A DNA stretch of 40,575 nucleotides from a virus. The DNA lies in IMG/VR virus record IMGVR_UViG_3300036852_000358, positions 1 through 40,575 of that record; one strand, given 5' to 3'. Of this stretch, positions 22,499 to 29,438 are shown one piece after another (position 1 is the first letter of the stretch; each line of letters opens with the position of its first letter). The notes beneath the pieces are model-generated. The model was not told where the DNA came from, did not search any database, and saw only the letters and a list, made by a program, of their open reading frames with translations. The translations under genes and the position numbers were made by a program.

Positions 22499-22851
22499 CC
22501 CTCTCCCGCCACGCCATGCGCCGGGACGAGAACCACGCCCGGCTCCGCCTGACCTGGAGGCACATGGGCTTCTCCTGGGTGGATCTCTTTCCCTCCGAGC
22601 CCGGCATGCCCGATGCCTTGCTAGGGGCGCGCAAGGTCGATCAGCTGGCAGAGGTCAAGGCCCCCGACGAGGAGCCGCGAAAGGACCAGATCGAGTGGCA
22701 CCGAAAGTGGCGAGGGAGGCCCGTGGTGATCTTGCGGACCCCGAAGGACCTGGAACGGCTGGCAAAGGAGATGAACTGTCCGACGCCGAGCTCGCCTTCC
22801 GCGCCCTGCTCGGTCGCCCCAAAGACTATGCCCGGTGGGCAGAGAAGGTGA
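22495..22851 (+). CDS. VRR-NUC / PD-(D/E)XK-like endonuclease
   Basis: 118 residues from ATG 22495 (ATGA overlap). The core is Asp40 (GMPDALLGARK) and Glu53-x-Lys55 (AEVKAPDEE), then a QIEWHRKWRGRPVVILRT segment typical of VRR-NUC/Holliday-junction resolvase-like nucleases. A role in replication or recombination cleavage is likely. The last 25 residues are Pro/Ser-rich and look unlike the rest. They share DNA with another open frame, so the true C-terminus may differ. Confidence 0.65.
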   Translation: MTLSRHAMRRDENHARLRLTWRHMGFSWVDLFPSEPGMPDALLGARKVDQLAEVKAPDEEPRKDQIEWHRKWRGRPVVILRTPKDLERLAKEMNCPTPSSPSAPCSVAPKTMPGGQRR

Positions 22852-22883
22852 GGGCGGAGTGGCGGAGGAGGCGCGGGGCGTGA
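22695..22883 (+). CDS. Small overlapping gene, 5' end unresolved (possible frameshift of the nuclease)
   Basis: In the frame ending at 22883, the final segment (AELAFRALLGRPKDYARWAE) looks like a normal helical protein. Its stop overlaps the GTG of the primase (GTGA), as at many joints in this operon. The start is unclear: GTG at 22695 or 22707, or a CTG at 22776 behind AAGGAG. Alternatively it is the +1 continuation of the VRR-NUC-like protein after a frameshift near 22763-22770. Confidence 0.4.
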   Translation: MAPKVAREARGDLADPEGPGTAGKGDELSDAELAFRALLGRPKDYARWAEKVRAEWRRRRGA

Positions 22884-23512
22884 ATCCCAACGGCATGAGC
22901 ACCCTCGAGGCAGTCCAGTTCTACCTCGACCACGGCATGCGACCGATCCCGATGCATGGCGTCACCGAGGGCCGATGCAACTGCGGAGGCATCGACACCC
23001 AGACCCAAAAACCCTGCAACGCCGGCAAGCACGCGATCGCCGTCTCGGAGCCCTGGAAGGACGGCCGCAATTACTTCCCGGGCGATTTCGGGCCCCGGGA
23101 CAACATCGCGATCGCCTTGGGCCCTTGGAATCGCTCGAACTGGCTCGTGTGCCTCGATTTCGACGGCCCATCCGATCCCGGCGCGCTCTTTCCGTTTCTG
23201 CCCCCGACACTCACCCAGAAGTCCCCGCGGGGCAGGCATCTGTTTTTCACGGTCCAGGCCTTCGCGCCCTTCGGTAACTGGGTCGATTGCCTGGATTCGA
23301 AATACACGCTCGGCACGGGTGTCGATGTCCGCTACGCCCGGGGGAAGATCAACGTGGCCCCCTCGAGGTCCGCCTTCGGCGCGTACGAGTGGCAAGGCTG
23401 GACCGAGCCCGTCCCCTTGCCAGAGAGTGTCTCTGCGCGCATCTTCGCCGAGCGCCGCAGGCACGGTTTGCCCATCGAGTCCCGCTGGGACAGAAACGGA
23501 AAACGCCCATGA
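22880..23512 (+). CDS. Prim-Pol domain primase (AEP superfamily)
   Basis: 210 residues from GTG 22880 (GTGA overlap). It begins with LEAVQFYLDHGMRPIPMHGV and a CNCGG/CNAGKH zinc-like stretch, typical of bifunctional primase/polymerase N-domains. Catalytic residues are Asp93 and Asp95 (LDFDGP), His120 (SPRGRHLFF) and Asp149 (VDVRYARG). It stands alone with no helicase domain. It may prime replication or fill gaps with the host replisome. Confidence 0.75.
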   Translation: MNPNGMSTLEAVQFYLDHGMRPIPMHGVTEGRCNCGGIDTQTQKPCNAGKHAIAVSEPWKDGRNYFPGDFGPRDNIAIALGPWNRSNWLVCLDFDGPSDPGALFPFLPPTLTQKSPRGRHLFFTVQAFAPFGNWVDCLDSKYTLGTGVDVRYARGKINVAPSRSAFGAYEWQGWTEPVPLPESVSARIFAERRRHGLPIESRWDRNGKRP

Positions 23513-23745
23513 CCCCGAATGAACTCCGCAGCCGCTACGCGGGCCTGAACAAAGAGCAGGACCAGGAGCTCGACAAGATGGAGAAGGAGATCGCGGGCAA
23601 GTTTCGCCTGAAGGCCAAAGAACTCTTCCGTGAAGCCGGCGAGAAGGTCTCCCTCGATGCCGAACTCGAAGACGCCTACTACGATCACTTTCCCCCTCGC
23701 CTGGAGCCCTTGCCGCCGGACGCCAAGCTGGTCGAGTACGGCTGA
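23509..23745 (+). CDS. Small helical protein, last gene of the early operon
   Basis: 78 residues from ATG 23509 (ATGA overlap). Helical and charged (LNKEQDQELDKMEKEI), ending in a proline-rich tail. Its stop lies 3 bp from the convergent terminase stop, so the two operons meet tail to tail with no room for a stand-alone terminator. Function is unknown. Confidence 0.6.
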   Translation: MTPNELRSRYAGLNKEQDQELDKMEKEIAGKFRLKAKELFREAGEKVSLDAELEDAYYDHFPPRLEPLPPDAKLVEYG

Positions 23746-23748
23746 AGC

Positions 23749-25155
23749 TCACCCCTGCTGCTTCATCCAGCGGACCCGCTCCTCCCAGCGTTTTTTGCTC
23801 TCGCGCTCCTCCCACTCCATGGTCCCTGGCATCGGTTCGCTCTCGGATTCGCTGATGTGGGCCATGAGATACTCGAGCGCGTACAGGCCACCATCGAGGC
23901 AGTGGTCCTGGTACCTCTCGTGGTGGTCGTCCTTATCGTCGTTCCAGGGCGTGACCCGGGCCTCGTCCTGCCAGGGCTTGGTTTCCTCGTAGGTGACGAT
24001 CGTTTGGTTCGAGAGCATCGACCCGAACATCCAGATACGGTCTTTTTTGAAGCCCGCTTTTTTAGCGGCCACGATCGGCAGCTGGTAGACGCGTTGCAGG
24101 TCCGCGATCGACTGGGCTCCTCCGCCGGACGAGTCGCCCACGATGACGTTCGGATGGAAGCGGGTCCCGAGCATCTTGGTATGTGCCGAGACCTGCTCGG
24201 TCGTCATGCCCGCTTGCTTGTAGGCGTGGAGCATATGGATCTTGTGCATCGTGAAGATGCGGCTCTTGTCCTCGCTCGCGGCCCGTTCGGTAGTGAGCCG
24301 GAACACGACCCAGGCGTTCGGCTGGTGCTGGCCGAAGTCGACACCCATCACCGTCCAGCCGTGCTCGGGGGCGGCCCGCTGGGGGAACACGACGCCGTTC
24401 CAGCCGCCGTAGGGTAAGGCCTCGGTGTCGGGGCAGAACTCGCCCAGGTACTCGCGCCGGAACTCCGGCGTGCGCTCGGTCCAGCCGAGCTTTCGGTTAT
24501 CGTAGAGGACCTGCCGCAGGTAGGCCACGGCATCGGGAATGTGCGGGTTGTCCCGGACGGTCGCGAAATGTACGTTGGCCCCCGTCTCCCCAAGGCAGAC
24601 CCCATGCCAGTAGGTTTTGACGTTCTTGGACGGCGTGCCGATCATCGAGAGGCCCCGTCCACCGCGTCTCCACCAACGCATGAGAGCGGGCCGCGCGCAG
24701 GCGTCCGCGGTGTAGCTCAAGAGCTCGTCCCGGTAGGTGCCGCACTCCTCGATGCTGATCTCCGGCGGGGTGAAGCCACGGATCTTCTCCGCCTCGGCCA
24801 GGGTGGAGAGTCCGAGGAGCTGGACGATGCCGCCGTTCGGCATCACCAACTGGCTATCTGCCAGGCGCAGTTCGATCTTGGCGTCGTGCTCGCGGTTCAG
24901 CCGTTCGCAGATCGGCCATAGGAGATCGCGCGCCTTGTGAATGGTCGGGGCGAGGGCTAACGACGTGGTCCCGCTGATCGCGTTGCGCTTTTTGCTGACC
25001 CCGTTCCAGAAGGATTTGCCCCATTGACGGCTCCCGCACACCGCCCGGAGATGGTGCCGATCGTTCTCGATCTGCTGCTGCTTCGGGGTGAGCAGCGACA
25101 GGAGACTCGACCCCTGCCTAGCCTTCTGACAGTGGACGCGGCTCCTGCTGAGCAT
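23749..25155 (-). CDS. terL: Terminase large subunit
   Basis: 468 residues from ATG 25155, behind AGAGGAG. Walker A GSRQWGKS is at residues 41-48. The Walker B region reads ISIEECGTY, with Glu136/Glu137 where an Asp-Glu pair is more usual. The C-terminal RNase H-like nuclease has MGVDFGQ, VGDSSGGG and DHCLDGGLYA acidic blocks. It packages DNA into the prohead. It is the last gene of the late run, convergent with the early operon. The small subunit is not recognised. Confidence 0.85.
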   Translation of the reverse strand: MLSRSRVHCQKARQGSSLLSLLTPKQQQIENDRHHLRAVCGSRQWGKSFWNGVSKKRNAISGTTSLALAPTIHKARDLLWPICERLNREHDAKIELRLADSQLVMPNGGIVQLLGLSTLAEAEKIRGFTPPEISIEECGTYRDELLSYTADACARPALMRWWRRGGRGLSMIGTPSKNVKTYWHGVCLGETGANVHFATVRDNPHIPDAVAYLRQVLYDNRKLGWTERTPEFRREYLGEFCPDTEALPYGGWNGVVFPQRAAPEHGWTVMGVDFGQHQPNAWVVFRLTTERAASEDKSRIFTMHKIHMLHAYKQAGMTTEQVSAHTKMLGTRFHPNVIVGDSSGGGAQSIADLQRVYQLPIVAAKKAGFKKDRIWMFGSMLSNQTIVTYEETKPWQDEARVTPWNDDKDDHHERYQDHCLDGGLYALEYLMAHISESESEPMPGTMEWEERESKKRWEERVRWMKQQG

Positions 25156-25654
25156 CGCTCCTCTGGTAGCCCTTCTCCCTCAGAATGGCGTCGAGCTCGG
25201 CGGACGGATTGTCGAGCTCGTCGGCGTGGAACCAACGGGTCCTTCTCAGAGCGTCTCGGAGTTCCTGGTTGGGGTCCAAGTAGGTCTGATCGAGCGCGAG
25301 TTCCTCCACCCGTGGGGAGGCGAGAAGCGTCGTGATCGCCAGGGGATTGCCGCATGGCCAGCGGGTGTCGAACCATTTCCAGAGGGGCCCGACGTTGGCC
25401 TTGGCGCCCGGCAGACAGAGTGCCTCGATGACCCCGAAGATCTTCCGGGCGTACGCGGCGTCTCGCCTGCAGTATTCCTGGGTGAAGTCCCGCAGGTTGG
25501 GTGTGTCGTCTCCCGCTGCAGCGCCCCTCTCGAGCCAGTCCCGGAGCTCGCCGATCGTGTGCCCACACGCGTACGCCACCAGCTCGTGATACGGGTACTG
25601 ATCGCAGGCCAGGCAGAGCGCCGTGCTCGTCTCGACGTCGATGTCCTCAACCAT
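25118..25654 (-). CDS. Protein of the packaging module (unknown)
   Basis: 178 residues from ATG 25654; it overlaps the GroES-like gene by 8 bp and TerL by 38 bp. It is helical with several cysteines (ALCLACDQYPYHELVAYACGH) and aromatic patches (LWKWFDTRW). Its place just before TerL makes a small-terminase or packaging-accessory role conceivable, but no HTH is visible. Function is unknown. Confidence 0.5.
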   Translation of the reverse strand: MVEDIDVETSTALCLACDQYPYHELVAYACGHTIGELRDWLERGAAAGDDTPNLRDFTQEYCRRDAAYARKIFGVIEALCLPGAKANVGPLWKWFDTRWPCGNPLAITTLLASPRVEELALDQTYLDPNQELRDALRRTRWFHADELDNPSAELDAILREKGYQRSDAQQEPRPLSEG

Positions 25655-26492
25655 CGAAGCCCGTGATGAAATCCTGCCAGGGGCTCACCGTGAAGACTTG
25701 CCCGTGCAGGCGAAAGCGCGCCCGGTCGTTGGCCGAGGAAAAGCCGATCATCGTGCCCTCGGTGATCTGGTTCTCGACGAACACCCACTTTTTCCGCGGG
25801 CCAAACAGGCGCTCATCCCACAACGCCTTCACCCACCGGCCATTGCCAGCGGAGACCACGCGCTCGACCATCATGCGATCGGCCGAACCCACCGCGCTGC
25901 CCGACTTGGCGTTGCGACTCGTGGCCTGCTTGCAGGTCGGGCACCGGTGGGGTCCGGGTAACTCATGCACGCGGGTGACGATGCCCCAGGCGAGCTCCTC
26001 ATCGGTGAGCGGGGTCTGCCGGTTCAGGGCCCTCTGAGCGCCTTCGGGGTCCACCCGGGTAAGGATCTGGTCCGAGAGCGGTTCGGGCATGCCGCCCGCG
26101 CCGTTCGGGTGCCGGAGGCTGATGCCGTGCTCGTGGACCAGGTAGTAGGTGACGCTCTTGTCGGGATCGTAGAGTTCCCGGGAGATCCGGTTGCGCTTGT
26201 AGCTCACGAGATCGCCCACCTCGAGGCCGGGACGGTCCTGGGCGAGCTCCGGACGTCCGGGGCCAATCGCGACCACCTCCCCGAAGGTGAGGCTGTCCGG
26301 GTGGCTCTTGTAGTCCGCGCTGAAGGCGGCCAGGTGATGTAGCGGGATGAACCCCACCGTATTGGCCTGGGCCACGATCTTGGCCTGCTCGGGGGAAAGT
26401 TCCCCGTGGGTGAGCTTGAGCGTCGTGGTCTCTTCGGCGAGCTCGGGGCGGGGCAGGATCCAGACGTAGTCCCGAAGCGGCAGGAGCCTCAC
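25647..26492 (-). CDS. GroES/Cpn10-like co-chaperonin with extra domain
   Basis: 281 residues from ATG 26492, with a GTGA-type overlap with the scaffold stop. Residues 1-130 follow the Cpn10 layout: RLLPLRDYVWIL at the start, GEVVAIGPGRPE, GLEVGDLVSYKRN, then YYLVHEHGISLR. The segment between (residues about 25-60) is longer than a normal mobile loop. A CPTC knuckle near residue 190 and a C-terminal extension follow. Phage co-chaperonins such as T4 gp31 help fold the capsid with host GroEL. That role is inferred from motif order and from its position beside scaffold. Confidence 0.6.
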   Translation of the reverse strand: MRLLPLRDYVWILPRPELAEETTTLKLTHGELSPEQAKIVAQANTVGFIPLHHLAAFSADYKSHPDSLTFGEVVAIGPGRPELAQDRPGLEVGDLVSYKRNRISRELYDPDKSVTYYLVHEHGISLRHPNGAGGMPEPLSDQILTRVDPEGAQRALNRQTPLTDEELAWGIVTRVHELPGPHRCPTCKQATSRNAKSGSAVGSADRMMVERVVSAGNGRWVKALWDERLFGPRKKWVFVENQITEGTMIGFSSANDRARFRLHGQVFTVSPWQDFITGFDG

Positions 26493-27544
26493 GCGTGCCG
26501 CTCCCGGTCGCGCCGGGCAGCCCCGGTTTGCCGCAGAGCGCGCTCCAGGTGATGCTTGCGCTTCTCCTCTCGGGACATCTCCCGCAGGGGCTTGGTGGAG
26601 GACTCGCGCCGATCGGGGGTCTCGCGGGTGGCCGGGCGCGCACGCTTGCCCGTGAGCCGCTGGGCTCGCTCGAGTTCGGTCTGGTAGACTTGATCGGCGG
26701 CCTTCTTTTTGCTGAGCGAGTACTCTTCCAGATCTTCGTCCCAGCTATCGTGCCACTTGTCGAACGCCTTCTGGGTGAGCTCCGGGTCACCGGCGACGAG
26801 GAGCGGGTGAGCCTTCAGCGCCTTGTCGAACGTCGCCCGCAGTTGCCGGCTCTCGGCGGTCTTCTGCTCGGTCTCCTTCTCTTTGGTGGTCTGCTCGACG
26901 GTCTTCGAGAGCTTCTCCTCGAGTTCCTTCACCTTGTATTGGAGGTCCGCCGTAGCGAGTCCGTCCTTGCTCGCGTTCCAGAAGTTCCGGGCGATGTTCT
27001 CGAACTTGTCCCCGAACAGGTGCTCCACTGCGGCCTTGCTGGTGCGATAGTCTTTCTTTGCGTAGTCGGCGCGCGCCTGGGCCATCGGCGCGTATTCCTT
27101 GGTCACCGCGTCGTTGATGCGCTGGTCCTGAGCGCGTTGCTTCTCGAGATCGCGCTCGCGCTTGTCGAGCGCCTTGACCTCCTCGGTGAGCTTCTCTTTG
27201 GCCTTGGCCAGGTGCTTGTGGCTCTTGAGCTTGTCGAGCTTGCTCAGGCGCTCGCTCTTCTGCTCGTCGGTCTCTTCGGCCTCGTCCTTGTCGCCGTCCG
27301 CTTCTGCCGTCTCCGTGGGCTCGTCTTCGCTCTCGTCGGCGGTCTCCGCGGGCGCCTTGCCAGCGGCCTTCAGCGCCCGCTCGAAATGGGCTTTTCGCCG
27401 TTCCTCTCGGGAGGCCTCCGCCGCCTTCGGATCAACCGACTGCCGCGAGCGGGGCTCCGGTGCCGGGTCCGAGAAGTCCGGGCGGACTTCCGCCTCCGGG
27501 GGGTCCGAGGCTGGGGCCTCCGGGGATAGTTGTGGCTCCGCCAT
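26489..27544 (-). CDS. Scaffolding protein
   Basis: 351 residues from ATG 27544, behind the strong AGGAGGAG site, so the start is well supported despite its 113-bp overlap with the portal gene. It is highly charged: an acidic Glu/Asp/Ala N-half, a long central coiled coil (KVKELEEKLSKTVEQTTKEK) and a basic C-terminus, as expected for an internal scaffold. The motif SREERRKAHFERALKAAGKA near residue 45 recurs as SREEKRKHHLERALRQTGAA near the end, an internal repeat. Confidence 0.7.
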   Translation of the reverse strand: MAEPQLSPEAPASDPPEAEVRPDFSDPAPEPRSRQSVDPKAAEASREERRKAHFERALKAAGKAPAETADESEDEPTETAEADGDKDEAEETDEQKSERLSKLDKLKSHKHLAKAKEKLTEEVKALDKRERDLEKQRAQDQRINDAVTKEYAPMAQARADYAKKDYRTSKAAVEHLFGDKFENIARNFWNASKDGLATADLQYKVKELEEKLSKTVEQTTKEKETEQKTAESRQLRATFDKALKAHPLLVAGDPELTQKAFDKWHDSWDEDLEEYSLSKKKAADQVYQTELERAQRLTGKRARPATRETPDRRESSTKPLREMSREEKRKHHLERALRQTGAARRDRERHA

Positions 27545-29432
27545 TCGCTCCTCCTACTGCTGCTGGGGGCGCTCCGGCGCCCGGGTAAATTTGACTGACA
27601 TCGGCCGTGGCCGAGATCGAGGTATTGGCCTGCATCTTCTCCTGGTCGATGAGCACGCCGAGTTCTTCCAAGAACAGCTCGAAATACTCCAGGCGATCGG
27701 GAGGGCAGCCCATGCTCTCGGCGGCGAGCAACTCCTCCTGGACGCGCTCGGCGGCCGCGGGGAGATCGGTCCACTTGCGAGGGGACTGGTAGAAGTTCTC
27801 TTCCAGGCGCTCGCTGTCTTTGGCGTGGAGCCACTTTTCGATCTGCTTCTGGAGCCACTGCTTCTGCCGGCTCGTCCGGTCTGCTTCCCCGTCGGCGTCG
27901 AGGTGCTGGCGGAACTGCATGTACTCGCCGAGTGAGGCCTTCTCCTGCTGGACCAGTTGCTCGCCGAACTCGAGCAGGCTACTGACCGAGTTCTTCTCTT
28001 CGGAGACGGCCGCAACCCGGAGCATGAACTTGTTGTCGTCGAGATCGAGGTCCGAGACGTCGATCACCTCGCTGAGCGAGCCCTTCTCCCAGCGCCGCAT
28101 GATGTCCTGGCCGTCCTTGACCATGTCCTTGAGCGCCCGGACCTTGCGCCGTCCGGTCTGCACCGTGCGCGCGTGGATGATGCGGCGAGACTCGGGCGCG
28201 AAGGCCTCGGTGAAGTAACTCGCGTTGTACTTTTCGTGCTTTCCAGATGTGGCCTGCCGCCCCCCTCCACCCTGGTGCCGAGCGTCCACCATCGCGTCCT
28301 CATCGGCCCATTCCCCGTACAGGCGGATCAAGTCCAAGGCCGCGCTGTCTTTGGTGTCGAGATCGGTGATGCGCAGATCACTCTGCACCATGTCGCTCTC
28401 GATGACCATCGTTCCGCGGGTCTTGCCGCCCATCTTGTCGAGCGTCTCTTTGCTGCCTTGCACGATCCGCTGGGGGGAATTGATCTGCTTCTGGTCCTGG
28501 TCGTGAGCCATCTCGTTCTGCCGGCGGAGGACCTCATGCACGTAGGCCGTGAGCGGAGTGCCCCAGTCGCCGACCATCTGGCGCTCGAAGTGGTGGATGG
28601 TGCAGGGCAGTTCGTCGTACTCGTAGACCTGGTCCTTGCCGAGCCGGCTACCGTCCTTGAGCACCCAGAGTTGCCGGCCGTCTTCGCCTCGCACGCTGCA
28701 GCGGTAGCCAAAGTGCACCTGCACCACCCAGCGCTGTTCCATGCGAGGCTTGCGGCTCTCGGCCATGCCCCGACCGACGCCGACGCTCCACATCGTCTCG
28801 GCGTTCTTCTCGATCAGCTCCCGCTGGTTGGGAAACCGTAGACAGAGCTCCTCGGGCTCGTAGTAGTCGGTCCCGATGCAGCCGAGATAGGCTCCCTGAG
28901 GCCCAGAGGTCTCGAGTGCCATGGTCAACGTGTCGTTGATGCGGGACTCCGTCTTGCCGTACCCGGGCAGTTCGAAGACCGCAATCGAGCCCGTAGCGGC
29001 CATCTCCATCAACCCCGCGTGCCGCCAGAGATCGTGCTGGTTGTCGAACCGCCCCTGGGGCTGCTCGTACTCGGCATCGATGGCCCGGTTCAACAGGATG
29101 GCTTGCGTCTGGGTGTGCCAGGCCCCGCCCACACTCATGAATTGCGGCAAAGGATCGTCGTTGCCCCAGAGCTGCGCGTGCGCGCCCTTCACGATCGAGC
29201 GGGCCTTGCGCCGAAGCAAGGGCATGTTCACGCCGGCAAAGACGTTGCTGGTCTGCAAGGCATAGCCCACGGGCATGAAGCTCGTGAGCAAGGACCCTTC
29301 GAACAGGCTCGCATACTGGATGGCCAGGGCCGTTCGTTGGCGGTTGTCGGCGATGGCCGCCTGACACGCCTTCAGCAGGTGGACCGGTGCCTCGTCTTTG
29401 CTCTGCTTGTGCCAAGGGCGTTGATAGGCCAT
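27432..29432 (-). CDS. Portal protein
   Basis: 666 residues from ATG 29432. It has a helical wing-like N-half (LLRRKARSIVKGAHAQLW), a central region with many aromatic and Arg residues (EQRWVVQVHFGYRCSV), a long helical stem-like part (LRRQNEMAHDQDQKQIN) and a Gly/Pro-rich C-tail. Size, order and neighbours (internal virion protein, scaffold) fit a portal/connector of a short-tailed phage. Its last 113 bp encode the disordered tail and also the first 38 codons of the scaffold in another frame. Confidence 0.7.
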   Translation of the reverse strand: MAYQRPWHKQSKDEAPVHLLKACQAAIADNRQRTALAIQYASLFEGSLLTSFMPVGYALQTSNVFAGVNMPLLRRKARSIVKGAHAQLWGNDDPLPQFMSVGGAWHTQTQAILLNRAIDAEYEQPQGRFDNQHDLWRHAGLMEMAATGSIAVFELPGYGKTESRINDTLTMALETSGPQGAYLGCIGTDYYEPEELCLRFPNQRELIEKNAETMWSVGVGRGMAESRKPRMEQRWVVQVHFGYRCSVRGEDGRQLWVLKDGSRLGKDQVYEYDELPCTIHHFERQMVGDWGTPLTAYVHEVLRRQNEMAHDQDQKQINSPQRIVQGSKETLDKMGGKTRGTMVIESDMVQSDLRITDLDTKDSAALDLIRLYGEWADEDAMVDARHQGGGGRQATSGKHEKYNASYFTEAFAPESRRIIHARTVQTGRRKVRALKDMVKDGQDIMRRWEKGSLSEVIDVSDLDLDDNKFMLRVAAVSEEKNSVSSLLEFGEQLVQQEKASLGEYMQFRQHLDADGEADRTSRQKQWLQKQIEKWLHAKDSERLEENFYQSPRKWTDLPAAAERVQEELLAAESMGCPPDRLEYFELFLEELGVLIDQEKMQANTSISATADVSQIYPGAGAPPAAVGGANGGATTIPGGPSLGPPGGGSPPGLLGPGTGAPLAAVG

Positions 29433-29438
29433 GAGTCC

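Noticed and set aside
22826-23815. Minus-strand open frame opposite the primase
   Set aside because: It covers the convergent operon ends and the Prim-Pol catalytic region, and has no motif.
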